Of a DNA stretch of 64,000 bases, positions 11,355-25,246 are shown piece by piece. The position numbers were made by a program, and so were the translations under genes. Below the pieces are notes generated by a model. That model saw only the letters and a list, made by a program, of their open reading frames with translations, was not told the origin of the DNA and ran no database searches. Each line of letters opens with the position of its first letter. The first letter of the stretch is position 1. The DNA is from Malus domestica (Eukaryota > Streptophyta > Magnoliopsida > Rosales > Rosaceae), in the NCBI RefSeq assembly GCF_042453785.1, contig NC_091661.1:31735501-31799500 (forward strand), given 5' to 3'.

Positions 11355-13484
11355 TTGATTTCTCCAACTCCACTTAAGCTGAAAGGTGTAAAACGTTTAG
11401 TTCTCATGCTTCATTGGGACATCATTCGCACATATGAATTGTGTGAGTAAGTTGATTATCGTCATTCTTGTTTTGTGAGTTTTACATGCATGAACAGTCT
11501 GAATTAGTTTAAATCTATATTATACGACGTTAAATTAAATAATCTATGAAAATTCAGAAAAAGAAAACAGTTTAAACATAGACATCGAATCTTACTTCAT
11601 ATTAATGTTAATAGTTGCTCAAATTAATTAATTAACAAACTCCTGTGTTGAAAATTGAAACAAATGAAAACTCCATTTGGTATTAATTAGGTTTACAAAT
11701 GGTATTATATAATTGGTCGCGGTTGGACAAATCAAAGGGGATCACATCTCACCTAATCTTTGAACATGTAGATGTCGGATCAGACGCAGCTATTGGTGAA
11801 AAAATCAAAGTGCTACTTCCACATCTTAATTGGACCCCATCTTTTTCTGGAACAAACTTAACATTTCCAGAGACCCAGACCCTGAGATGTAAAAAGAAAA
11901 AGTTCGACAAAATTCAGAACCAGAAGAGGTCCAAACTCCTAAGGTGTCACCTCTTTAACAAAACATCCTCACCAACCCTGCCAACAAAATCCTCATTTCA
12001 GGATTTGTAAATCATGTATATTTATCGTATATCGTACAATCAATTTTTGTTAAATACTGTTTGTGTTCAATTTTAAATAAAAAAACTTAAAACAATTAAT
12101 GATCTCACGATATACGATAAACGAATATAATTTATAGATCTCCAAAATTCTCACAAAAAGAATCTGAAAAGAATCCAAATTCCCAACCCTGCAAAAGCAT
12201 TAAGAATTATATAAAAAAAGATTATTAGCTTAACGTGTTTGATTATAATATTTGGTCAACAATCAAATGGAATAAAGGAGGATACGTTAAGATATAAGGG
12301 TATTATATATATTAATTGTAATGTTCCACCAAATACATTATAATTGGTATAAGATATATAAGTAGGAGTCAACACTAGAAATCGAAAACCGAAGCCAAAA
12401 TACGAATTAAGCTGGACCGCATTGAACAGTTAAGTTTTTGCAATTTTGATACGATTTTGATTTGCAACCCAACCACATCACAAATGAAAAATGACTGATT
12501 CCTAACAATCATACGTTTGTACGTTTCCTTTCTTTGCTGCTACTTTATCTAATCTCTTTTGTGGTGAATTATTTCAAAGGGTCAAATCTTTGATGCATAT
12601 AGCTCTACAATTGATGAAAGTTAATTGTAGGTGGAGAGCAACAAATGATGGGATAAATTTGTTTAACTTTAAGCACAAAATATATCTACAAAAGTATAAA
12701 TCGGAATCATGGTGATCCGACGTATGGTTGCGAGCTTCAAGCTCCCAAAAGTTGATATAATAAAACATTTTCTCATGACTTGATTGATTTGTTGTTATCT
12801 CTTGCATGGTTACTTTTAGCTTTTTATTTTGTTATTTGTTTATACGTTTTTTGTATTATTATGCTCTCATGTTTCTTTAAATCTTAATTTATATAAGTGC
12901 AAGTGAATGTAATGTAATTCTTCTCCCTAGTGCTTTGAAACCGAAACCATTTGAAACCAAATCGAGTTCAAATGGTTTGGTTCCATTTCTTACAAACTTC
13001 AAAACCAAACTGAATCGCAAAAAAAATTGATTTTAGTTTCACCCAAAACCGCACCGAACCAAACTGTGCACACCCATATATATAAATTTTGTTCTCTTGA
13101 AATGAACAATGGAGATTGTGTCAAAGGGTTTAAAATTTAAGTAGTTAATAGCATTTGTTCTTGCATACGATATTATGCGCTGGAATCCTTCGTCCACTAT
13201 TATTGTTTGTAAATTGGTGGCCAAAGTGTTGGAATTTATGGTTAGCTACATGCACAGATTACAACCTAATACCAAGGATGAAAGAGCACACAAATCTGAT
13301 GAAGCCATTAATGAATGATCGAGGAAGAGTCTTCTACTAAATGGGGACCTTATGTTCTCACTAGAATAGGGCTAGTTACTAAAAGAACGTGTTCCTCTTG
13401 AGCAGGGACTAAACCATTTTTTAGACGTATAACCACAACCGTTTCCACCTATCACATAAACTGCTTGGCAAAACTGCCCGCCCA
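11355..13484. other. Intergenic DNA between MITE and MULE
   Basis: No recognised gene. It contains a MITE copy at about 11985-12190. At about 12930-13075 there is a tract rich in GGTTTGGTT-type words ending GTGCACACCC, which looks like one end of a common plant hAT-type element. Open frames here are short and lack family resemblance. Confidence 0.45.
11985..12190. mobile_element. Foldback MITE (GGATCCTCT family), copy 2
   Basis: Shares the core with copy 3: ATCGTACAATCA, TTTTTGTTAAATACTGTTTG, TTCAATTTTAAATAAAAA, then GATAAACGAATAT and ATTCTCACAAAAAGAATC. The outer ends are more diverged than in the 23.2-kb copy. Confidence 0.6.
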
Positions 13485-13493
13485 TTTACACTC

Positions 13494-13606
13494 GGGAAAT
13501 TTGGAAAAGTAACCATATTTTAAACCTCATATAGAATTATAGCCACCATTTTAATTTTATGATAATTCTAACCAAAACTTAATGTAAAAGTACTAATATA
13601 CCCTTA
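13494..13606 (+). repeat. MULE left terminal inverted repeat
   Basis: About 112 bases matching the reverse complement of 17198-17309, with only a handful of differences seen by eye. It ends with TACTAATATACCCTTAAT, the same inner boundary as the right TIR. Confidence 0.92.
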
Positions 13607-13608
13607 AT

Positions 13609-13700
13609 GAAAATTTGGAAAAGTAACCATATTTTAGACCACATATAGAATTATAGCCATCATTTTAGTTTTATGATAATTCTAACCAAAACTTGATGTT
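13609..13700 (+). repeat. Second TIR-like copy next to the left TIR
   Basis: Starts AAATTTGGAAAAGTAACCAT and runs to AAAACTTGATGTT. It repeats the outer about 90 bases of the left TIR directly inside it. The right end lacks this second copy. Its base TTGATG agrees with the right TIR rather than the left TIR (TTAATG). Confidence 0.85.
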
Positions 13701-13975
13701 GAGATCTTGAAACATAAAAGAGATAGCCTCCTCAATACTACCCAATACCCCTATTCTCGAACCCTCCATTTCCTACACTCTTTTATATATATATGGATAT
13801 TCAAATGTAATCAGAGAAAGTGAGATTTGAAGATAACCTAGTAAACATAAAAATTAATTAGGAATTGAATCTCCGAAGCAAAATTTGAATCTAAAAATAG
13901 AGGAGCAAAAAGCCTTTTAAGCTAAAATCTGTGTGAGGTTTTTCTGCTAAACTGGTGATTGAAAATATAAAAGCC

Positions 13976-14062
13976 GATAATGTGATAAATCCCGAATAAT
14001 ATAAAAGCCAATAATGTGATAAATCCCGAATAATATAAAGCCCAATAATGTAATAAATCCCA
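13976..14062. repeat. Short tandem repeat in MULE, about 37-bp unit
   Basis: Three head-to-tail units with CCAATAATGTGATAAATCCC and GAATAATATAAA, the last diverged. They lie just past the stop of the transposase gene, in its 3' region. Confidence 0.75.
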
Positions 14063-14078
14063 AAGAAAAACATTCACA

Positions 14079-16759
14079 TCATGTGTTGGAATGGAGTCTA
14101 ATTGGATTCTTGCAAGTTTGGCGATTGTGGCCTGTCCCACCACAGCGACTGCACTTCTTCACTATCCTTTCCTCTCCCTGAGATGGGATTCTGTTTGTCT
14201 TGCGTCTTCCAGATACAACTTGTCTGATTGGAGGTAACACAACTCTATTATGCACCTCTTCTGGCACACTCCATTCACTCTTGTTTCCAACCGGCCAAAT
14301 GGGCTCCGCATACGCTAGCACAATTGCATTGGCTGTGTAGAATTTGGAGCACATAGTGTACACTAATGTGTTGCGAATTCGACATGCAGCAGTTGCATGG
14401 ACACATGGAAGCTGGTCGAGATCAAACCTTCTACACGTGCATGACTTGGCATTTAGATCAACTATATGATATAAGTCTGCCTCATGTACTTGCAATGCAT
14501 AATGATTAATGGAAGATACCTGCATAGTTGACAAGTAACAACCAACAACAAGAGACCAATTAATCATAATTATCATATTCTTTTATCAACCTGTTTATTT
14601 GTTTGAAACATTTTAACTATGTTTTTTGTTAACAAAATATGTGCACTAACCACATAGATTTGGCCGTCATCCAACTCACTTGACCATGAAATATTACATG
14701 CTTCAAGGCCACAACTGATTAAATAAAAAGTTAAGAAGAGTGAAAATAGCTTTTTGTTGGTTCCTTTTTTTTTTTTCCCTTCATATGTTCTTGGTATGGA
14801 TTCTATGTAAATTTAGGTGTCCAGTGTGCATTAGGAATGTGAGAGTGCATAAAAATGTAAACAAATCATACATACCGACATACGCAAGCCTCTATTTTGA
14901 TTCTTGTGCACTTTTTCCTCTGCCCACTTTGTCAAGGTCGAATTCCATGAACTTGCTGTGTTCCGACGTTCGTTGAACCACTCTTGTAGTATACCTCTAA
15001 GGTGATCCGCTAGAGCAATGATAGGCAACTTTCGAGCATCCTTCAGTTTTGCATTCATGGATTCGGCAATGTTGGTTGTCATCATGTTGTATCGTTTTCC
15101 ACTGAAATGTGCCCGAGCCCATCTATGATACCCAATTTCTTGAAGATATTTTCCTACTTTTCCATCTTTGATTGCCCAAATATCAGTCATAACACTATTA
15201 AACTCTGACACAAGGTATGCTTTTGCCGCAGTGTAATATAACTTAAACATCGTTTCATCATCACCAAATTTAGTCCTCATGTTGCCAGCTACATGATACA
15301 TACAAGCTCCATGATATGCCTCTGGAAACACAGTTTGTACAGCTTTACCAATACTTCCATGTCGATCAGATACAAACACCAAGTCTGCTACCTCTCCAAT
15401 GGCACTTCTCAATTTTGTAAGAAACCATGTCCATGAAGCGTCATTTTCTGAGTCACCCACACCAAATGCTAAAGGATATATTTGATTTTGTCCATCATGG
15501 CATACAGCAACAAATAAGGTGCCAAGATATTTACCCTTTAGAAAAGTCCCATCAACTGCTACCACAGGCCTCATAGAACCACGAAATCCCCTTATAGAGG
15601 CTCCCATTGCCATGAAAAAGTATAAAAAGTGATTATTGTCATCCGTTTCTATATGTGTTATTGTCCCAGGGTTTTTACTTTCTAACATGGCACAATAGGC
15701 AGGAAGTGCGGCAAAAGATTCCTCTGGCGACCCTCGGATCATGTCAAATGCGTGCTCTCTTGCTCTCCAAGCTTTCTCGTAGCTCATATTAACCCCAACT
15801 TGTGCTCGCATATCCTCAATGAAGTCTTTAGGTCTATATACACGTGATGCCCCCTCATACTTTGACTTTATAAATTGGCCAACAACAGAACTACTTGCTT
15901 GCCGATGATCACGCTGAACAACATCTAATGAACAAGAATGATTAGTTTCAAATTTTCTTACTTCAAAAAATTCTGACACTTGTAACTTGGTTGCACGAAG
16001 TCGCCACTTGCAATTATCATCCACACATCTAATTTCCAAACGATCCTTAGTTGATCTTTCCACTTTAAATTCATAATTCTTCCTCATTGCAATCATAGCT
16101 AATTGTTTTTGCAACTCTTTCTTACTCGAGTACAATTGTCCGACCATAATATCTCCATCTATATTCAAATCTGCAATATTATCATAGTCTTGTATGCTCT
16201 TACGCTTGTTACGACGAGACGACGATAGATTGAAATTGACATCGTTCGACTGCACATTATCGAAATGGGTACTGTCATGATAGTCATCAGTAAACTCAAA
16301 ACTCACATCTATTGAAGCCTCACTAATCTGGGCATTGTCTTGAAGAACTTGACTTGGTTGTTCATCACTCAAAATGTCATCATTCTCTTGAATTCCCACT
16401 GTTGGTGATGGGGAACTGCATGCAATTGGGTGTTCATCTTCAGGTTCATTTAGAGGATATGTTGTAACATATAACGGAATCTTGTTCGGTTTTGCAGAAA
16501 GACTTTCACATACCCAACTAGTCACATCGTCGTTGTCTACAATCTCCATCATAGTTTGTATCCCTAAGTTGCTAATGCATTGATAATGTACTGAGATTCT
16601 AAATTCACTTGGACTAACATGAAGACGTTTATATATACCTTGTATAAGATCTAGATGAGTAACTTCGGTTGACACTACCATTGCTTTCGCTTGACCATCT
16701 GTGTATTGGCTATCAACCCTCCTCCATCCGTAATGGACCACGGTAACAAATTGAGTCAT
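14079..16759 (-). CDS. MULE transposase (MuDR type)
   Basis: Catalyses cut-and-paste movement of the surrounding element. Exon 1 (16759 to about 14876) gives 628 residues. A short exon lies at about 14714-14651. The last exon (14519-14079) holds the zinc fingers. The N-terminal plant MULE region covers about residues 1-105, the MuDR DNA-binding domain about 205-280 (with CVDDNCKWRLRA), and the MULE catalytic domain about 400-500. The acidic triad is probably Asp403 (AVDGTF), Asp465 (VSDRHGSI) and Glu566 (NIAESMN). The last exon has a SWIM finger (CTCRRF, LPCVHA) and a CCHC knuckle (CSRCGGTGHNRQTC). No internal stop was seen in exon 1 or exon 3. The junction of exon 1 to the short exon is uncertain: the best donor and acceptor I see leave the frame one base off, so either a less usual donor is used or this junction is damaged. 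Transcript data would settle it. Confidence 0.9.
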
Positions 16760-17197
16760 TTTCTGAAGGAAAAAAAATTAATTAGCGCATCTAACTAACC
16801 TGCAAATATATTAAAATTAGGAAAAAGTTATAGAAAAAATTAATTAGCACATATAACTAACCTGGGTTTTGGGTTTAGGGTTTCAGTGGTGAAAAATGGA
16901 CACCTCCTTGCAGCAAACCCCTAAACCTTAAAATTCAACGCCAAGCATAAGGTCCTGATTTTCCAATGCTTTACCAAAGCTTTACCGATGCTTCCATGGA
17001 CACCTCTCTTCTTGTGATTTTCTTCCTGTTTTTCTTTCGCTGTTTCTTTTTTTTTTTGTCAAAATTCAACGCCAAGCAAACCCCAAATTGTTCTCTCGCT
17101 GTTCTTTTTTTTTTTTGTCAAAATCTCTTCCTGTTTTTCATTCTTAGTTGACTGATGTTGATTAGGTTTTGTTTTTGTTGTGAGAAACCCTAATATT

Positions 17198-17309
17198 AAG
17201 GGTATATTAGTACTTTTACATCAAGTTTTGGTTAGAATTATCATAAAATTAAAACGGTGGCTATAATTCTATATGAGGTCTAAAATATGGTTACTTTTCC
17301 AAATTTCCC
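17198..17309 (-). repeat. MULE right terminal inverted repeat
   Basis: Reverse complement of the left TIR, ending TTCCAAATTTCCC directly before the TTTACACTC target duplication. Confidence 0.92.
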
Positions 17310-17318
17310 TTTACACTC

Positions 17319-18673
17319 CGACATGGGATATCCTTTCACCAACATGTTTAACCTTATTGTCCTACTTTAAAGGAAAGAAGACTTATTCAAATATTAACTC
17401 TAACGGATTCCAGTTTCAACTAAACTCAAAACCCTAATGAGATAAGTTTAGAGTCCAATAGGGTTCCAACACAAAGATACTAACAAAACAAAATTACAAG
17501 GATGTCCATGCCCTTAACATGTTTATCGGAAATGGATATGCAAGGTTATAGTATTGTTCTCTTTCGTGATTTGGATTGTGTTTACTTACATAAAGAATCA
17601 GGAATAGAATTTTGTACCAGAACAATTAGGTATCGTTCAATCACAACTGCTACTAATTCTAATAAGTAATAAACGATGAAACAAACAAACAAATCCGCTC
17701 ACTAATCCCTATCTTGTAAACACTTAAACATTGTGTTAAACAATTGATTTTCAATGAAATAATCATACAATTTGTAACTCTTGAATCATATCGATCTTTC
17801 GGGTTCCACTTCGGTCCTACACAGTGTTAAATCCTATGAGTCTCAAACAGTCTGAACATACCAGATCACAATAAAAATAATAGACCAAACCAATTTAGAC
17901 CATTCAATACTCATACATTTAATGCTCCGCAACATAAATTTTTTTTCTTCTTGTTTTCTTTCCTTTTCAAGGCCCGATTAATAGCAAGCATATGACTTCA
18001 TTCCATAGTATATGGAATCCATACAACCAGTATCAGGCCCAAATAATTTGGAATTTGGGCCTCGACCAGTTTGAACATAATAATTCACAATTTTGGGCTG
18101 GCCCAAGCTATCTAACTGCTACAAACAGGAGGTTCTCTAAAAGTTATAATTCTTGTAGCCGTTATATCAAATTTAAACGGTCCAGATCTTTTGATCTTTA
18201 GACTCAGTTTATTTGGGTCCGGAGGAGATCCAGTTCTGTTTAAAGAATCGGATCCCCTCTGTACCCAAATAAATTGAGCCTCCTAAGCAAATGATTTAAG
18301 CAGTTGAAATTTGATCAAACGGCTACAAAAAGGATGCACTTTAAGAGTTATAATAAGTGTAACATTTGAATTAAATTTTAACGATGCAGATCTCTAGAAG
18401 GGATCCGGTTCCCTCGTCTATAACAAAGTGGCGACATGTCAAGAGCCAAAAACGCGACTGTTCATCCGAAATTCGGATTCCGAATCATCAGACGAAGAGA
18501 GATTAAAAAAAAAAAAAAACTAATGAAAAATGTATAATACCATGATTGATTTTTAATGTAAAAATGTGATTTTTTGTTAAAATGAACGATACCGTCTTTT
18601 TCTTTAAAGTTTTCGTTAAAGTTCCTAACAAAAATTCAAAATCCTGGGTAACCAAAAGCGAGCCAGAGAGAAA
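17319..18673. other. Intergenic DNA upstream of the RIN13-like gene
   Basis: No recognised gene. From about 18120 to 18420 there are small-repeat tracts (AAAAGTTATAATTCTTGTAG, AGAGTTATAATAAGTGTAAC, AAGGGATCCGG) related to the one in COMT intron 1. The gene's promoter should lie in the last few hundred bases, but no clear TATA box was identified. Confidence 0.45.
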
Positions 18674-19696
18674 ATGGAGGGCGAAACCGGAATCGACGTC
18701 AAAGTGATTAATCAGCCGTCGTCGACGCCATCGCGCTTGAAGAAGAAGAAGAGAGTGACAGCCCAGAAATCGCCCCAGAAGGCTCCGCCCTCTTCTTCCG
18801 CGGAGGACGACGACGGGAGTCCAATCAGGCAAATTCTCTGTGTCAAAAACAAGGTCGATGTTAAACACTTCGAGGACGTCGAGGACTGCTTCATTTTGGA
18901 TTTCGACCCCTCGGAGCCGGTGCAGTTGTCCAAGTTGTCAGTGTCGGTTAATGGTGGTGGTGGTCACGATGGTTCTCCCGATATCGCTGTTGTTGCTGAG
19001 AAAGGACAGGTTTTGATCTTTACCCATGACCCATTTATTTCTTTGTGTTAATTTTCTTTCTTTTGTTTGGTTTCCGGGAAAATGCAGGTAAAGAACTGAA
19101 TTTGAAATCATTAACTCCATTTTGTTTCTTTGTTCTTGTGTTTGGTTGCTGGGAATATGCAGGTGAAGAAATGGATTTTAAATTAGAACCCCATTGTGGC
19201 ATTTTGCCTTTGAACCTTCAGATGTTTAACCTCAAAAGATTTGAAATTTATAAGAAGTTTCCAACTTTTTGGCTTATCTGTTCATATTCCAATTTTTGTG
19301 AATTTATGAGCTAATTTTGTGAATATCTGATGCCTTGTGTTGGTTTGAATTGATGCTGTGTAGGTTGCTTGTAGAGACTATCCACATTCAAGGCACCTCT
19401 GCCTGAAATTTCCTTTCGGGACGACACCCCATGAGAGCTACTGTGATCTGGTAATGGAGTTTTACAACTTCAAATCTTTGCGTCTTGTGACTGTATCCCT
19501 GATTCCCTAGTTCTGTTGTTTAACTTGGCATCTGAAAAGTGAATTCACTGACTGTATGCAGTGCTACTGCTACGTTTGTGATTCTGCCGCTCCATGTGGG
19601 TTATGGAAACCATCGCATTGCCATGCCGCTGCGCACATTGGTGATTGGAAGTCCAAAAGGATGTTGAGGAAGCAGCAAGCCGCGGTGAAGAAGTGA
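18674..19696 (+). CDS. RPM1-interacting protein 13-like small protein
   Basis: Three exons (18674-19009, 19364-19450, 19562-19696) give 185 residues with phase-0 junctions. The N-terminal half is basic then acidic and probably disordered (RLKKKKR at about 22-28 may be a nuclear signal). A conserved tract, EDVEDCFILDFDP, follows. The C-terminal half is cysteine- and histidine-rich: VACRDYPHSRHLC, then CDLCYCYVCDSAAPC and HCHAAAH, a likely zinc-binding module. From memory this signature occurs in RIN13, a plant protein linked to RPM1-mediated resistance, and in related uncharacterised plant proteins. At this length it covers mainly the shared core, so RIN13-like is safer than an orthologue call. 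It lies on the opposite strand to the neighbouring MULE. Confidence 0.72.
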
Positions 19697-19715
19697 ACAA
19701 AACTCTCGTTGTTTA

Positions 19716-19836
19716 GCCGAATTGCAGTTAATGGGATGCGAGAAATACCAAAAAACTGAACCGTTGTTCCGCTATTAGGCCGATTTGCAGTTATGGGATG
19801 CGAGAAATACCAGGAGAGTGAACTGTTGTTTTGCTC
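19716..19836 (+). repeat. Tandem duplication in the 3' UTR
   Basis: Two copies of about 55-65 bases just after the stop codon share TTGCAGTTA, TGGGATGCGAGAAATACCA, GTGAAC/CTGAACC and GTTGTT. The second starts near 19780. It lies in the probable 3' UTR of the RIN13-like gene. Confidence 0.8.
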
Positions 19837-19839
19837 GTA

Positions 19840-20960
19840 AGCAGTCAAGTTCAAGTAATTTTGTTCATAGGGAAGGTACTTGAAATGGCGTTTGTTCTGA
19901 CTCGAAAAATTGTAGTTACTGATGAACTTATGATGTTGGTAGAGATGGAATCAAATTTGATCAGTTCAATTCGAGTTGTTTTCTTGTTATGGTTTGCAGG
20001 TATAAGTGGGTTTTATTGCTGGTAACCGGAATTGCATATGCCTCATGACATGGAAGAGCATCTATCAAGTTGCAAATGTCTTTTGTTGCTTATTCGGAGA
20101 ATTAAAATCTTCATGAACGTGATGGTTCATCAAGCCGCTAGTATCTCAAGATCCTTTCAATGATCTATGTTGTGTTGAAGGGATATCTGTATGCTCCGAT
20201 TGATTGCGGAAAGTCCTGTGAGACCTTAATCGGATGTGTAGTCATAGGTAGACCTGGCATTTTGGACCCGACCCGTTAATATTAGTATTTGGGTGAATGT
20301 TTAGCGGGTGAATCCGTTAATAACCCGTTAAATAACTGGTCACTTTGGATCAACCCGTTAGACCCGTTAGCACCTGTTAGTTGAGAATGTTTTAGTAATT
20401 TCAATCAAGTCTTAACAACAAAAAATAAACTTTATGAAAAAAAAAGATTTAATTGTTAACGGGTGAAACGGGTGACCTGTTAGCTTAACTGGTATGGTTC
20501 GGATGACCCGTTAGCGTAACGAGTTGGGTTCAGATGATCCGTTAACTTAACAAGTCGGATTGAACCCGATCTAAACCCAATAAACCCGACCTATTTACAG
20601 GTCTAGTCATAGGTGGGAGGTGGCGACGCACAACAACCAATCATGTCCCGTTGCTTGAAAGAAAAAAAACTCAAAAAAATGGGTGATCGAAGGTTAGCGT
20701 CTGGTTAAGTTCTAGTAGGGGCTTTGCTTAACCGGACACATCAGTTGGTAACCAAAATTTGGCGTGATAAGTTAGTGTATTTAGAATTATCTCTCTCTTA
20801 ACATGATTGCAACATATAAACATGTAACTTTGGCCGGTCGTCGTTGTAAGCATGCTAAATTTCTTGCATCCGAGTTTGAATTTCCTTAATACAGCACACG
20901 TGATTTAGTCATTGGGCTTATGTGTGCCAAGATATGAATGTGGGCGAATTGTACCAAATA
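19840..20960. other. Intergenic DNA between RIN13-like and NACA genes
   Basis: Contains a hAT-type MITE (20249-20605) and otherwise no recognised gene. The first NACA promoter lies at its right end. Confidence 0.5.
20249..20605. mobile_element. hAT-type MITE with 8-bp target duplication
   Basis: A 357-bp element beginning TAGACCTGG and ending ACAGGTCTA, flanked on both sides by GTCATAGG (20241-20248 and 20606-20613). Both halves are full of GACCCGTTA/TAACGGGT words in opposite orientation, so the arms can fold back. It has no coding capacity. The 8-bp duplication and the TA-starting termini fit hAT. Confidence 0.85.
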
Positions 20961-20964
20961 CGGC

Positions 20965-21000
20965 GGGCCCAATTGTAACAAGAAACCCTTTGCCCTCGCG
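20965..21000 (+). promoter_or_regulatory. Site II / telo-box-like promoter block of NACA copy 1
   Basis: GCGGGCCCAA is followed by GAAACCCTTTGCCCTCGCG about 10 bases later, 130-170 bases before the ATG. The same order occurs in front of NACA copy 2. GGGCCCA-type site II motifs with AAACCCT-type telo-box motifs are an established promoter pairing of plant ribosomal and translation genes, bound by TCP and PUR-alpha/TRB-type factors. Confidence 0.65.
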
Positions 21001-21132
21001 AATCATCATCAATCATATATCATCCATCTCCGTCTCGCTTTCTCTATACCCACTGCTGCTCCTGCCGAACGGCCAAGACTGTTCCCCTTTATCCGTTTCA
21101 GAATTCCAGAGCTCCGCCGAGGAACACAAAAG

Positions 21133-22894
<1,762 letters not shown>

Positions 22895-23920
22895 TTGGCC
22901 AATGTCAACAGTTTTTGTCAAGCTCATTGTTTACTTGATGAGTGTTTTGAATCAGTGTCGTGTCGGTCATTGGTTTTTGTAGCTCAATCGGACGCCCGTC
23001 TATGTGTATCTGGATTGTGCTTCTCTATTCTTGTGGAGACTCAAAACATTGGCAGTGATGGCTTTCAGGTTTTCTGATGAACTTCACTCCTGAGTCATGA
23101 GTTTTTAAAGTTTCTAATTCATCTTTTAATTAGAGACGAGATTTGACTACCTAGTACTAATGATACCAACAGGATCCTCTCCGGATTCTTTTGGTGGGGA
23201 TCCTGGAGATTCGTAAATCGTATTTGTTCATCGTACATCGTACAATCAGTTTTTGTTAGGTATTATTTGTATTTAATTTTAAATAAAAATATTTAAAATG
23301 ATTTCTAACCGCACAATGTACGATGAACGAATATGATTCACGGATTTTCAGGATCCTCATAAAAAGGATCCGGATTCCTAGTAATATTCTTATTTGTTTG
23401 TAAGTGGGAGGAGGTATTAGGTTTGACGACAAGCTTAAAACTTGTTGATCAAATCTCATATCTTATTAAACAGTGTCTGTAGGATAACATGGTTTATGTT
23501 GTCATATAGTATTACTCTTAGGTGATATTCATTTTTACTTGTAAATGAAGAGTTTTAAGTTTGTTTGTCGTAATAAACTTTTACCAAAAACAAGAATCAA
23601 TAAACAAAAAACAAGTAAACACAACATGGTGGTCCAATGGTTTGGACGAATTCCAGGACCATATATCAAATGGCATGTTCTAAGTTCAATCTTTGTTGTT
23701 GATGAATCATATGATGGTGTTCATGAGAGGATAAAATTCTCTGTGAGTCTTTCCAACCACCGACAATATAAACTGTTGTGATGAAGCCACTAGCTGATCC
23801 TATTTTACGAGAAGAATAAACCAAAACGAGTGGTGAACTGCAGAATAAAAAATGAGTGCATTTTCCATCGGAAAAATATTGCAAGAGATTTAATGATTGG
23901 GCTTGGTGGTGCCGCCAAAA
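22895..23920. other. Spacer between the two NACA genes
   Basis: Holds the 3' UTR of NACA copy 1, a foldback MITE (23171-23380) and the upstream region of NACA copy 2. No further gene is recognised. Confidence 0.6.
23171..23380. mobile_element. Foldback MITE (GGATCCTCT family), copy 3
   Basis: The best preserved of three copies. The left arm has AGGATCCTCTCCGGATTC, GGGGATCCTGGAGATTCG and TTCATCGTACATCGTAC. The right arm is its inverse, with GTACGATGAACGAATATGA, TTTTCAGGATCCTCAT and GGATCCGGATTCCT. The arms pair over about 70 bases. It is non-coding. No clean target duplication was found. Confidence 0.75.
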
Positions 23921-23926
23921 ACTAGC

Positions 23927-23962
23927 GGGCCCACTCAGAAACCGAAACCCTTTGCCCTCGCG
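23927..23962 (+). promoter_or_regulatory. Site II / telo-box-like promoter block of NACA copy 2
   Basis: GCGGGCCCAC is followed by CGAAACCCTTTGCCCTCGCG, about 110-145 bases before the ATG. It matches the block in front of copy 1 while the bases between differ, which suggests selection on these motifs or a duplicated promoter. Confidence 0.65.
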
Positions 23963-24067
23963 AGTCATCGTCTCTCTATACGCCGCTGCGTCTGCGTTAC
24001 GAATTTGCTAAGACATCATATTTTTATCCGTTTCAGAGCTTCTAGTCTCCGCCGACAAACCCGAAAC

Positions 24068-25246
<1,179 letters not shown>

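Larger units (their letters stand above)
13494..17309 (-). mobile_element. Mutator-like transposon (MULE), structurally complete
   Basis: A 3,816-bp element bounded by terminal inverted repeats of about 112 bases that begin GGGAAATTTGGAAAAGTAAC. It is flanked by an identical 9-bp duplication, TTTACACTC (13485-13493 and 17310-17318). A 9-bp duplication is the hallmark of Mutator superfamily insertions. Inside is one transposase gene on the minus strand with all catalytic motifs. The right end carries a T-rich leader with short internal repeats (GTCAAAATTCAACGCCAAGC). The left end carries a second, tandem TIR-like segment. Perfect duplication and long matching ends suggest a young and possibly still mobile copy. 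Confidence 0.95.
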
